This document shows, piece after piece, positions 8,614 to 16,899 of a DNA stretch of 23,013 nt. A program made the position numbers and the translations under genes. The notes below the pieces were generated by a model. The model was not told where the DNA came from, ran no database searches, and worked only from the letters and a program-made list of their open reading frames with translations. Every line of letters starts with the position of its first letter. The first letter of the stretch is position 1. The DNA comes from a virus: positions 1 through 23,013 of IMG/VR virus record IMGVR_UViG_3300023118_000027. One strand, given 5' to 3'.

Positions 8614-8872
8614 TTTCGAGCTCCTTGACTTTGGTGTCTAGCTCTTGCTTGAGCTTTGTGATTTCTTTGATACGTTCTGCTTCTTTGTCTTTGGCATACT
8701 GGTTGGCTGCAGCAATACGATTTCTCTGCTCGGTCACTGCCTGAGTAACCTCTAGCTGATAGGCGTAGTACTTACCGATACCTAATTTGTATCCAAGGTA
8801 GATGCCCCCCAGAAATAGGAGGACACCACCAAGGGCGAAATAAGTCTCTTTCTTAAAGAGGAGTTGTATCAT
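8504..8872 (-). CDS. i-spanin (Rz-like inner-membrane protein)
   Basis: It has one N-terminal membrane segment (residues about 11-30, YFALGGVLLFLGGIYLGYKL), a periplasmic coiled coil rich in Glu, Lys, Ala and Gln (about 38-92), and a Pro/Ser/Asn-rich C-terminal tail. This is the standard layout of the inner-membrane spanin, which pairs with the lipoprotein encoded in its 3' half. The start overlaps the end of the endolysin gene by 20 bases, as usual for coupled lysis genes. Its upstream site (AAAAGG) is modest, so translation is probably coupled to the endolysin. Length (122 aa) is normal for the group. Confidence 0.85.
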   Translation of the reverse strand: MIQLLFKKETYFALGGVLLFLGGIYLGYKLGIGKYYAYQLEVTQAVTEQRNRIAAANQYAKDKEAERIKEITKLKQELDTKVKELESEADKDPDANKPAISAPSSVRINKVNIPRTSPTNPR

Positions 8873-9320
8873 TGCAGAACGCCTTTTCTTTTACTCGACG
8901 ATTAGTCAATCCAGCCCAGATCTTACCACCGGCTCTGTTAAACGACATAAGTGTTTCACATGCCTGAGAGTAGAGCTTAAGGTTGAGCTTGTTTGGAAGA
9001 GATGATTTGCAGAAGCCTCCGACGCCAATATTGTAGGTCAGAGATACCATCGCTATGTAAGGTCTGATAGGGATACCATCGGGATCCTTTAGACACTTCC
9101 TCATTCCCTCTTCGTGTTCCTGAATTGCAGCAATGAACTTCTCGTCGCATTCCTTCTTGGTGAATGTCATCCCCTTCTTGATACCCTTCGTCAACCCCTG
9201 ACACGCAGTCCACACACCGATCACGTCTTGGTAGGCCGTCGCTCTGTATCCTTCGAAGCCACCGATCAAGCTGACAGCCACCAATGCAGCAATCGAACCG
9301 TTCCTTAGTCTGCTCGCCAT
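8853..9320 (-). CDS. Endolysin: GH24 lysozyme with probable SAR anchor
   Basis: This muramidase cuts the glycan strands of peptidoglycan at lysis. The canonical E-x8-D-x5-T catalytic triad is complete: Glu23, Asp32 and Thr38 in FEGYRATAYQDVIGVWTACQ. Residues 8-22 are weakly hydrophobic and rich in Ala, Gly, Val and Ser, typical of a signal-arrest-release segment that lets the host Sec system export the enzyme in an inactive membrane-tethered form. There are six cysteines (40, 58, 76, 104, 121, 149), as in SAR endolysins that are activated by disulfide changes. The start at 9320 has a strong AAGGAG and lies inside the holin frame. Length (155 aa) is normal. Confidence 0.92.
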   Translation of the reverse strand: MASRLRNGSIAALVAVSLIGGFEGYRATAYQDVIGVWTACQGLTKGIKKGMTFTKKECDEKFIAAIQEHEEGMRKCLKDPDGIPIRPYIAMVSLTYNIGVGGFCKSSLPNKLNLKLYSQACETLMSFNRAGGKIWAGLTNRRVKEKAFCNDTTPL

Positions 9321-9534
9321 TTTCTCTGAACTCCTTTTGAGACACTAGTTTCATTACGTTACTCGCTATGATGACAAAGAATGACACCAGAGCAAAAATA
9401 CCTCTCGGCAATTCTGGGAACCAATCAGGAACAAACCAGAGAATAAATTCTAGGAAGGAGAATATGCCAGCAACGATATTCAGTCGAAATGACCAAGCGT
9501 GCTTGATTTGATTCTTCCAATCTCTTACCAGCAT
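8977..9534 (-). CDS. Holin-like membrane protein with long overlap into the endolysin
   Basis: The first 70 residues look like a two-helix phage holin: membrane segments at about 18-36 and 44-63 around a Trp/Pro-rich turn (WFVPDWFPELPRG). Position directly before the endolysin and a strong AGGAG before the ATG support a holin, which would permit or time lysis by collapsing the membrane potential. The frame does not stop at the usual length near residue 75 but runs to 185 aa, with residues 72-185 lying over the endolysin gene in another frame. That extension is rich in Cys, Arg and Gly and looks like overprinted sequence. Either the tail is translated or a stop was lost by mutation or sequencing error. 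Confidence 0.7.
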   Translation of the reverse strand: MLVRDWKNQIKHAWSFRLNIVAGIFSFLEFILWFVPDWFPELPRGIFALVSFFVIIASNVMKLVSQKEFRENGEQTKERFDCCIGGCQLDRWLRRIQSDGLPRRDRCVDCVSGVDEGYQEGDDIHQEGMRREVHCCNSGTRRGNEEVSKGSRWYPYQTLHSDGISDLQYWRRRLLQIISSKQAQP

Positions 9535-9546
9535 ATTCGTCTCCTA

Positions 9547-11058
9547 TTAAGTTTTGATGCAGTACATGAATGCAAAGTTACGTGGTCTGGTTTCAATACC
9601 ACCAGTAGCGGCGATAGTAATACCAGTCCCAGAAGTAGTAGTATCAAGGTTACTACCGTTACCAGCATAACCACCAGTACTAGAGTTACCAGAACCGATG
9701 TACGACACGCCGATAGCATGTTTATGTCCCGGATCGATTACAGTATGGGTATGGCTCGATAGTGCATCCGTCTGAGATGAACCCAGAGCACGGCCACTGT
9801 CTGTACCTTTACCATGATCCCAACCTCTGATGAATTCACCACGAAGGTCTGGGAGGTTGAAGGTAGTCGTTCCGTTACCAGAACCGTAAGTCGTAGAGAC
9901 AATACCGAAGAGTACCGAGTAGGTCGTCCTAGAGACTGCAGAACCGTCACATTCGAGCCATCCCGTAGGGGCAGTCGAACGGGCAAACGGCATGATTGCA
10001 GAACTAGGGACAGAGGCTACGGCACCAAATCCGGCGTCGACTTCTGCCTTACTGTATACGTCAAGGTTGGTTCTTGCACCAGAGGCGTCAGAAGCACCAG
10101 TACCACCGTCGGCGATAGTGATGTCAGTCATACCAGTGACAGAAGTCCCAGTCAGTGTACCACCAGTGATGGCTACCGAGGTAGAGTTCTGTAGGGCCAT
10201 CGAACCGAGTCCGAGGGTCGCTCTCTGTGCAGTCGTATCTACGTCATCGATGAGGGCACGTCCTGCAGAGGTGAGATCAGTCGTAGTAGCCGATCCTGTC
10301 CCTGTGAAGTATGGAAGCTTATTGGCTGCCGAAGTCACAGAGGCGAGAGCGTCAAGTTCCTGATCCCATGCCTGTACCTGAGTACCGATAGAGACACCCA
10401 GAGTAGCCCTTGCAGTAGTGGCATCGGCATCATCGAGAAGTGTCTTGATGTATGTAGATACACCGAGTGTACTCAGTACTGTAGAGGCGTCAGTATCGTC
10501 TAGGATAGTCTTGACGAAGGTAGATACACCCAGAGTACTCAGCCAAGTGCTGGCGTCAGTATCGTCTAGGAGTGTTCTGCTGAACGGTGTCAGTGCAGTC
10601 GTGGCATATGTGTCTACACCAGTCGTATAGAGCATCTGGTTGGCTGCAGTAGTCAAAGATGCAATCGAAGTCAGTGGACCACCATAGGGCTGGAAGCGAG
10701 TCCAGACGGCGGCGGCACCAGAGGCGTCGACACAAATAAAGACTAGCTTCGAGGTAATGTTGATCCAGAGAGAACCTACTGCATATCCCTGACTATTGTC
10801 GTTGTTAGCCGCAGGATTGACTGTGGCATCCAACTTGTTGATACCAGAGATACCACCATTGGCCGTAGGGAGGACACCAGTGATGGAAGTCGTGAGGTTG
10901 ATCTTAGGACCTTCACCAGTCGTTCCGTCATGAGTGTGTCCAAGGTTACCGTCGAAGGCTCCCTGTAGGGCATTGAATTCAGCATTGATAGGTCCAGCCT
11001 CGACTTCATTACCGTCGACGATTTCAGCTGAACTCTGACGAGTATAACTAAGTCCCAT
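9547..11058 (-). CDS. Tail fibre protein with phage tail collar domain, 503 aa
   Basis: It probably binds the host surface as a trimeric fibre. The C-terminal half carries a tail collar domain (about 352-415) with APTGWLECDGSAVSR and NLPDLRGEFIRGWD, then SHTHTVIDPGHKHA, whose H-x-H pairs bind metal in T4-type fibres, and the typical ending ETRPRNFAFMYCIKT. The middle contains fibre repeats: two modules of about 45 residues (130-178 and 238-284) and 22-residue copies of LLDDTDASTWLSTLGVST type at 162-222. The motif IADGGTGASDASGARTNL (315-332) is a common tail-fibre linker. The N-terminus presumably attaches to the tail. The start shares a base with the nozzle stop (TAATG). Confidence 0.88.
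   Translation of the reverse strand: MGLSYTRQSSAEIVDGNEVEAGPINAEFNALQGAFDGNLGHTHDGTTGEGPKINLTTSITGVLPTANGGISGINKLDATVNPAANNDNSQGYAVGSLWINITSKLVFICVDASGAAAVWTRFQPYGGPLTSIASLTTAANQMLYTTGVDTYATTALTPFSRTLLDDTDASTWLSTLGVSTFVKTILDDTDASTVLSTLGVSTYIKTLLDDADATTARATLGVSIGTQVQAWDQELDALASVTSAANKLPYFTGTGSATTTDLTSAGRALIDDVDTTAQRATLGLGSMALQNSTSVAITGGTLTGTSVTGMTDITIADGGTGASDASGARTNLDVYSKAEVDAGFGAVASVPSSAIMPFARSTAPTGWLECDGSAVSRTTYSVLFGIVSTTYGSGNGTTTFNLPDLRGEFIRGWDHGKGTDSGRALGSSQTDALSSHTHTVIDPGHKHAIGVSYIGSGNSSTGGYAGNGSNLDTTTSGTGITIAATGGIETRPRNFAFMYCIKT
10384..10578 (-). repeat. Tandem 66-base repeats within the tail fibre gene
   Basis: Three adjacent copies encode LLDDTDASTWLSTLGVST, ILDDTDASTVLSTLGVST and LLDDADATTARATLGVS. 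The first two are close at the DNA level (GCGTCAGTATCGTCTAGGA occurs in both on the plus strand), so they arose by recent duplication; the third and a separate copy at about 10204-10257 are more diverged. The unit is a coding repeat, not an intergenic element. Confidence 0.85.
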
Positions 11059-12641
11059 TATTTTCTTCCTTCTACGGTAAAGTCATAGAGCGCACCCTGA
11101 ATGGTGTACGGAGATTTTGTATCGTATGTCGTATAAGCCATCTGGACTGAGTTACCCGATCCTTCCACGTTAGTGACAAGTACTGGAGTAGTAGTTGTAG
11201 CATAAGTAGAGACTCCATAGATCGCCTGTCCGTAGACAGCCCCTTCGGTAGCACCATCAAATGAGTAGGTGTCAGGATTGAGTTTTTCTGTATTGGCCCA
11301 GTCGTATGTAAGATTGGTAGAGATGGTGCACTGTCCCTCAGGACGAATGAACAACCGAATTCTCTTCATCGTCTTACGGACACCGGCTTCACCGAAGTCG
11401 AGATAAGGCGTCTTGTAAATTGCCTGTACGGCGGCACCGTCGAAAGAGTTACCCTGTTCCTGACGATAGACCTTACCGTTGTAGTCACCATGGATGATGT
11501 ACTCGGTAGGACCGATATACTTCGAGACACAGCAAGAAGCTCTGATCCCTTTGATGCGACCCCATTCCCAAGAAGTGGCTCCATCCTGTCCAGCACGGAT
11601 ACAACCGACGATACCATAGGTGGCGTTAGTGCTCTTGCTAGGACTAGAGAAGAAGAACCGAACCTGAGACTTGCTTCGGATGAGGACTGACGTCAATTGT
11701 GTCATGTCGTTAGTCTCGGCCTCAGAAGTCACGAGCTGTTGGATCTTACGAGAGAGTGTCTCAAGGTTGACGTCTCCGATGTAGTCAGTACCAGAGATCG
11801 GCCTAAAGCCGTCCTGAGAGAGGAAGACTAGGTTACCGTCTACTTCCTGTACCGAGTCACCAGCGAGGCAACCAATCTGTGTCGTCACGTCATTGAGGAC
11901 AAAGTCTGTACCAGAGACAGAAACCTTCTTGATCTGGGTGACACCAAAGACGTAGAGCTCGTCACGGAAAGGCTTGAGCTGATTGATTGAGTAACCAATC
12001 GGGATCTGCCCCGCACCACCAGCGGCCGTCCAGTCATACTCCGAGAGAGGAGAGCTGTGGCAGACAAGATGGTCCTTACCAAAGAAGACGTGGTTTCTAA
12101 AGACTTCTACGTACTCAGGATTATCGATTGTCTGATTGCCACCTGCGGCTGCATAGCTCGCACCAGAACCTGCTATGAGAATCTGTGTCCATGTGACACC
12201 GTCATAAACCATTCCTGGGTTTACACCGTCTGTGAAGACGATCTTAGGAGTCCCGTTAAAGTTGAACTCTCTGTGTCGAATACGGAGGACACCTACAGAG
12301 CTCTTAGTGAATGCCGTAGGAAGCTTAGTCCAAGTAGAACCAGAGTAGGTGTAGAAGTCGTAGGTGTTTCCAGCCTTCTGCTTTCTTGCAGCAAAGAGGG
12401 AGTCACCGTAGAATGCCACACCAAGGATAGGCCCTTCGGCCCCCGAGGGATCAACCTCAGGAGCACCTTCTGAGAAGGGAAGAAAACCTGAGAGCCGACG
12501 ATATCCACCGTAAAGACTAGACTCAAAGTTGACTAGTTCTACGGCAGAACCTGGTTCATAGTCAGACAACATAAGATGATTGACTGTCGAATTGAGCCCA
12601 CCGATACTAATGACCTTTTGGCTCTCAAGTGTTTCCATCAT
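11058..12641 (-). CDS. Tail nozzle protein (tail tubular protein B-like), 527 aa
   Basis: The sequence is beta-rich with blade-like repeats. The opening ISIGGLNSTVNHLMLSDYEP followed by LVNFESSLYGGYRRLSGF is characteristic of short-tailed phage nozzle proteins, which form a six-part beta-propeller tube below the adaptor. VFLSQDGFRPISGTDYIGD (about 273-291) is another recurrent pattern of the family. It works in the tail, at the exit of the DNA channel. Two ATG codons overlap the stop of the adaptor gene (12641 and 12638); GGAGT upstream favours the first. Its order after the adaptor and before the fibre is the usual podovirus order. Confidence 0.82.
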   Translation of the reverse strand: MMETLESQKVISIGGLNSTVNHLMLSDYEPGSAVELVNFESSLYGGYRRLSGFLPFSEGAPEVDPSGAEGPILGVAFYGDSLFAARKQKAGNTYDFYTYSGSTWTKLPTAFTKSSVGVLRIRHREFNFNGTPKIVFTDGVNPGMVYDGVTWTQILIAGSGASYAAAGGNQTIDNPEYVEVFRNHVFFGKDHLVCHSSPLSEYDWTAAGGAGQIPIGYSINQLKPFRDELYVFGVTQIKKVSVSGTDFVLNDVTTQIGCLAGDSVQEVDGNLVFLSQDGFRPISGTDYIGDVNLETLSRKIQQLVTSEAETNDMTQLTSVLIRSKSQVRFFFSSPSKSTNATYGIVGCIRAGQDGATSWEWGRIKGIRASCCVSKYIGPTEYIIHGDYNGKVYRQEQGNSFDGAAVQAIYKTPYLDFGEAGVRKTMKRIRLFIRPEGQCTISTNLTYDWANTEKLNPDTYSFDGATEGAVYGQAIYGVSTYATTTTPVLVTNVEGSGNSVQMAYTTYDTKSPYTIQGALYDFTVEGRK

Positions 12642-13369
12642 GTGTGATATACTCCATTGCTGACATCTACCGGCCCACCGAAGTTGACCCGAGTGTCTCT
12701 GATATGGTCTCCGTGGATACCGACAAGAATGTTGTACATTGCCTTGATACCAGCCTTGAACTTCTCTTGGGCGATACCAACACCGGGAGCATTCTCACGG
12801 AAGAGGTTCATATGCCAAAGAGCACCCATGACGATGATGTTATCGAACTGTACCGGAATATCCGTTTTGTCACCAAAGACAGACATCGGAGTTTCATTCC
12901 TGTAGTATCGATATTCAATCGTGTAGGTCTTGTCAGGGGCTGGTGTCACACCAAAGCCGATACCGTGGGACTTAAAGACATAGACAGGGAGACGTCCGTT
13001 GACGCCGTTGTCTTCGTCTATATCTTTTTGATAGCTGTACCACTCGTCCCTGTCGATGTATCTGAGGTGAGTGTTGTTGATGTTAAACTCTTCGGATTTC
13101 ACAATCTGGAATGAATTCCAATCAACAGTCTTGAAATCGATCGGCCATACATATTCATTAACCCCAGGCTGTAACGTCTGAGTAGTCTGAATTGCATGAT
13201 ACGGCCAATCCCAATCCTGTTGATTGATCTCCATGATCGAGTCACGAACGGCGTCCTTACAGATAGACTGTAGACCTCTTGTCGAGGCAAAGTTACTCTC
13301 TGTAAGTTCGACTTCGTTAATCTTCCGAAGGACTCTGTTTGTTAGTTCGAGAAATGTACTACCAGCCAT
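12638..13369 (-). CDS. Tail-tube adaptor (tail tubular protein A-like), 243 aa
   Basis: The opening STFLELTNRVLRKINEVEL, the helical region with INQQDWDWPYH and the later beta part ending with a helical IVMGALWHMNLFRE region match the adaptor proteins of short-tailed phages that dock under the portal and carry the nozzle (T7 gp11 type). Length is normal for the family. It directly precedes the nozzle gene with a four-base overlap (ATGA), as in T7-like and marine podovirus maps. The start at 13369 follows AAAAGGATAACAA, a usable ribosome site only three bases after the stop of the 1167-aa gene. Confidence 0.82.
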   Translation of the reverse strand: MAGSTFLELTNRVLRKINEVELTESNFASTRGLQSICKDAVRDSIMEINQQDWDWPYHAIQTTQTLQPGVNEYVWPIDFKTVDWNSFQIVKSEEFNINNTHLRYIDRDEWYSYQKDIDEDNGVNGRLPVYVFKSHGIGFGVTPAPDKTYTIEYRYYRNETPMSVFGDKTDIPVQFDNIIVMGALWHMNLFRENAPGVGIAQEKFKAGIKAMYNILVGIHGDHIRDTRVNFGGPVDVSNGVYHT

Positions 13370-13372
13370 TTG

Positions 13373-16300
13373 TTATCCTTTTACATCGTATGGAAGATTA
13401 GTATAAAGATTGTTAGTCTTAGTCTGGAATGGTGATCCATTCGAGTTAGTCTCTACGTCATAAGGAAGACGGCTCTCATTCTCTTCGATACCGTATGGAA
13501 TTCTGATCATGATCGAAATTAGTATGTCAGAATCGTCTGTCAGAGAGAGGGAGGCTTCCCGAGGTTTACCACCGAAGGCAGTAAGGAAGTCATCCATATC
13601 CGTCACAGACAGGGTACCAGAGAGTTTCAGTAGTCCGACGCTAGATAGTATGTCGTCTACGTCAGAAGCTCCCAGAGAGGCTCGTATGGCAATCCTAGAG
13701 GCACTCACGACAGTGTCGTCACCCTCATAGACAAAGACAGTTCCTTCGACACCCCTGAGGATGATAGAAGACAGCGTATCGTTCTCGTCGAAGTTAGCGA
13801 CAAAGCCTGTATGACCATCACCGACAAAACTCAACGAATCGAGAGTGTCGTCCCCTTCCGTGACTGCCAGAGTCCCCTTGATGAGTAGTGCACCAGAACT
13901 CGTGAGAGTATCCGAGGCATCCGTCACCGAGAGTGTGCCCTTGATGAGCAACGTAGCGGTAGAAGAGACAGTGTCATTACTGTCAGTACTTGCCAGAGTT
14001 CCTGTCGTGGTCAATTGGAGAATACCGTTGGCGGAGAGTGTTTCGTCCGCGTCAGTAGTTCCGAGTGTCGCCTTGATCAGAAGTGTGGCTGTACTTACTA
14101 GGGTGTCAGAAGCGTCTGTACTAGAAAGAGTACCCTTGATTAGGAGAGTACCATTCGAAGACAGGGTGTCTGAACTGTCAGTCGTAGAGAGTGTAGCCCT
14201 AATCGCCAGAGTGCTCGTAGAACTAAGGAGATCGTCTACGTCTGTCGACGAGAGGGATGCCTTAATCTGTAGGGCAGCATTAGACGACAAAGTGTCAGAA
14301 TCGTCGGTACTGGCTAGTGTGGCATTCACCCCGAGAGGAGCGTCTGTCCATCTAAGATCCATACCGTAGTCTGCACCTGCTCCGGCACCACTAGTCGCGT
14401 TGACTACTGATGTACTCGATCCGATGTAGTCGTATCTGTTATTCTCACCTGCGTTGGTTTCAGTTAGTGCAGGAGTATAGACAGAAGAGGTCGAGTCGTA
14501 ATAACCAGTAATGGAATAGTATCCATTGACTGCGGGATATTCCCGTCTTACAGAGACTGCAGTATAGTAGTTAGAGAAGACAGGTAGGTTACCCTCACCC
14601 GTCAGTGTCAGAGGAGTGTTAAGAGGGATGTCTATCCACTGACCGACACCGGTAGGCTCAGAAGAGCTAGTACCGAAGGCGACCTGTGTCCCTGCATTGT
14701 TATAGATTGCTACTTCACGAGAAGTCAGTGCGTCTGCAGAAGTCTTCCAGATACTGACGTGAGTAATCTTGACTGTCTTAGCAATGGCAAAACGTATACC
14801 AGTGACTAGGTTCTGACCGTCGTTAAAGCTTCCAGAGAAAGTCTTAGACGAGTGGTCAAAGATGTAGTAACGGGGTGGTCTTGCATCGGCGACTACAGTG
14901 TCGTCTGCATCAGTACTGGCTAGGGTACTTTTAATGGCAACCTGAGAGTTTGAACTCAGAGTGTCGTCACTGTCGGTACTTGCAAGAGAGGCAGATCTGC
15001 TTACCGTAAAGGTAGTCTTTAGGACTGCACCACGTCCCGTATTGGCATAAGTTCCAGTACCCCCTACTAGAGAGGTGTCACCAGTACGAATCCAGTTATT
15101 AGTGCTGGTGAATGTACTGTCAGAAACAATGCCGAGGGCGTTACCAGAAGTCCAACCCGACCGACTGACAATAGCCTGTACGATTGAGTTAATCTTTACA
15201 TTCTTAAATGACGAGTCAGGATCTGATGCCCTGTCATAATAGTCGACTTGGTTTGCATCGAGTGTCCTTGTCGAAGGACGTGATCCAGTCGTGAATGCCG
15301 AGACGTTGTCGTCTGCGACTGCCTGTAGTTTTGCGACTATAGTACTCGTACTACCAACAACCGGTACCGTAGGTGCTAGATTGGCATGAGTAATAGTAGC
15401 CCCTTGAGGGATAGATATTCCAGTGAATCTCCAGAATGGAAGATACTGGGCAGTACTGTTACCACCTGCACGACCACTATCACTAGAGGCGTCAGGATTG
15501 TCCGTATAGGCAGACGTCACACCACTGGTGAATGTCTCGTAACCGTCATCACTGTTTGTCGTGATCTGAGAGATTACAGTCTTTTCGTCACTGTCTTGAC
15601 CCCAAGGAGTAAAGTTTGTCGGGAGTGCGTAGAGGAAGTTCCTAGTCCTAAGAAGGACTTTAGCACCAGCCGTGGTTAGCTGGGCAGAGATACCGTAGGC
15701 AGAACCAGGGGTTCTTCCGAATGCAAGACCCGGATTGGTGCCACCAGACGACGTAGGAGTGTTACCTGCCACCTGGGCAGATCCATTCCAACCGTACCAA
15801 GAACCACCATTGCGCCTGATCCAAGCGATATTATTGTCAAAGTCGACTGCATAAGAGACAGTGTCACCAGCCACGATTGTACCGAGACCGGGAATTGAGT
15901 AAGAACCTGTCACAGGTCCCACAGCACTCATTGCTGTACCAGAGGCGACTGGCTTATAGAGACCGTTGTATATGTTATGGTCTGCTACGGCGACAGAGTT
16001 TACCGTACCGGCTTGGACAGTGATTTCAGCGTATCTTTTACCAGTCGTGTACATAGCCTTAGAGATTGGCCATGCCGAGAAGGCACCGTAGGTCGCAGTG
16101 TCGTTGTCGTCGATAAGACTACTGTAAGTAGGACGGGCAATCCAAGCAGCCTGATAGCTGTCATAAGTGCTGTCCCAACCAGTCCCCGTATATGCGTAAG
16201 GACCACCTGCGTAAGATAATACGGTATCATTTGCATCAGTAGTAGAAGATGTGGCAGAGATAGGTGCGTATTCGACGAGTCGGAGTTTAATACCCATACT

Positions 16301-16876
16301 ATTGCCGGCAGTACCACCGATAGCAATCGTCTGCGTCGCGTTACTACCGTTGCTCGCTATGTGGGCGTTCGAGTCGTAAAGGACTGTTTCGACGTTAGTA
16401 CCAACAAAATTTGCACGAAGCGTCGCCGTGTTTGTCGCGGTAGTGACTGCTTCTATCGTACTATTGATCGAAGACGTACCACCAAAAAGCAAAATCCACT
16501 GGTTAGAATATCCAGTCGTAGTGGCAGTACCGTTACCAGTGACCCAGTTAGTACTCGCTGCGGAAGTTCCTACAGTACCGATCACAGGAGTAAACCACTG
16601 ATTTGCACTGGCCTTACTATATGCGGCTGCAATCGTTCCAGTCGTACTACTCAGAGTTCCTGTAGTCGTGCCTGCCGCAGTCGCAATTCGATAACTCAGT
16701 CGGTATGCAGAAGTCGTTCCGGTAGACGTTCCTAGATTGGTGAAACCAGAAGGTAGGCTAGGGATGCTAGTAGATGTACTGTTGTAACTAAATATGACAA
16801 GCATGTCACCGGCGGCATGGGTGGGGAAAGTGGCGGAGGTCGTGCCTGTACCGGAACCGATATAAGAAATAGCCAT
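13373..16876 (-). CDS. Mosaic fibre-like protein with 21-residue repeats, 1167 aa
   Basis: It is rich in Thr, Ser, Gly and Asp and nearly lacks Cys. The first 200 residues form a beta-rich domain of a kind seen in phage tail proteins (AAGDMLVIFSYNSTSTSIPS). Residues about 225-425 look like a SPRY/jelly-roll domain (GKRYAEITVQAG, GDTVSYAVDFDNNIAWIRR, and ALPTNFTPW at its end). Residues about 440-625 resemble a beta-sandwich with ISIPQGATITHANL. Residues about 668-848 resemble a DUF4082-type binding domain. Between and after these lie about sixteen copies of a 21-residue unit, GTLSSTDASDTLVSTATLLI-like. The C-terminus has short PY repeats. These features suggest a long surface-exposed fibre or decoration that binds glycans; the function is inferred. 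The start follows GGGGAAGG. Confidence 0.7.
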   Translation of the reverse strand: MAISYIGSGTGTTSATFPTHAAGDMLVIFSYNSTSTSIPSLPSGFTNLGTSTGTTSAYRLSYRIATAAGTTTGTLSSTTGTIAAAYSKASANQWFTPVIGTVGTSAASTNWVTGNGTATTTGYSNQWILLFGGTSSINSTIEAVTTATNTATLRANFVGTNVETVLYDSNAHIASNGSNATQTIAIGGTAGNSMGIKLRLVEYAPISATSSTTDANDTVLSYAGGPYAYTGTGWDSTYDSYQAAWIARPTYSSLIDDNDTATYGAFSAWPISKAMYTTGKRYAEITVQAGTVNSVAVADHNIYNGLYKPVASGTAMSAVGPVTGSYSIPGLGTIVAGDTVSYAVDFDNNIAWIRRNGGSWYGWNGSAQVAGNTPTSSGGTNPGLAFGRTPGSAYGISAQLTTAGAKVLLRTRNFLYALPTNFTPWGQDSDEKTVISQITTNSDDGYETFTSGVTSAYTDNPDASSDSGRAGGNSTAQYLPFWRFTGISIPQGATITHANLAPTVPVVGSTSTIVAKLQAVADDNVSAFTTGSRPSTRTLDANQVDYYDRASDPDSSFKNVKINSIVQAIVSRSGWTSGNALGIVSDSTFTSTNNWIRTGDTSLVGGTGTYANTGRGAVLKTTFTVSRSASLASTDSDDTLSSNSQVAIKSTLASTDADDTVVADARPPRYYIFDHSSKTFSGSFNDGQNLVTGIRFAIAKTVKITHVSIWKTSADALTSREVAIYNNAGTQVAFGTSSSEPTGVGQWIDIPLNTPLTLTGEGNLPVFSNYYTAVSVRREYPAVNGYYSITGYYDSTSSVYTPALTETNAGENNRYDYIGSSTSVVNATSGAGAGADYGMDLRWTDAPLGVNATLASTDDSDTLSSNAALQIKASLSSTDVDDLLSSTSTLAIRATLSTTDSSDTLSSNGTLLIKGTLSSTDASDTLVSTATLLIKATLGTTDADETLSANGILQLTTTGTLASTDSNDTVSSTATLLIKGTLSVTDASDTLTSSGALLIKGTLAVTEGDDTLDSLSFVGDGHTGFVANFDENDTLSSIILRGVEGTVFVYEGDDTVVSASRIAIRASLGASDVDDILSSVGLLKLSGTLSVTDMDDFLTAFGGKPREASLSLTDDSDILISIMIRIPYGIEENESRLPYDVETNSNGSPFQTKTNNLYTNLPYDVKG
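13493..14323 (-). repeat. Main array of 21-residue repeats (63-base units)
   Basis: Residues 852-1128 of the 1167-aa protein contain about thirteen units of pattern (G/A)TL(S/A)(S/T)TDxxDTLSSxxxLxI(K/R). Units at 852, 873, 894, 915, 959 and 980 are exactly 21 residues; the unit at 936 is 23 and some near 1001-1045 are degenerate. The invariant positions are Thr-Asp early, Asp-Thr-Leu in the middle and a hydrophobic-x-Ile-Lys end. This fits a small beta-strand pair repeated along a stalk, possibly with Asp-bound metal. Confidence 0.9.
14873..14992 (-). repeat. Two isolated units of the same 21-residue repeat
   Basis: Residues 629-668 (ASLASTDSDDTLSSNSQVAI and STLASTDADDTVVADARPP) are two more units of the array found at 852-1128, separated from it by a globular domain of about 180 residues. 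A further single unit, ATSSTTDANDTVLSYAG, lies at residues 208-224. Confidence 0.85.
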
Positions 16877-16899
16877 AGGTCACCTTCCCCTTTAATTAA

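Noticed and set aside
13493-14323. CRISPR-like array, suggested by the regular 63-base period
   Set aside because: The repeats are in-frame, diverged coding units without constant repeats and unique spacers.
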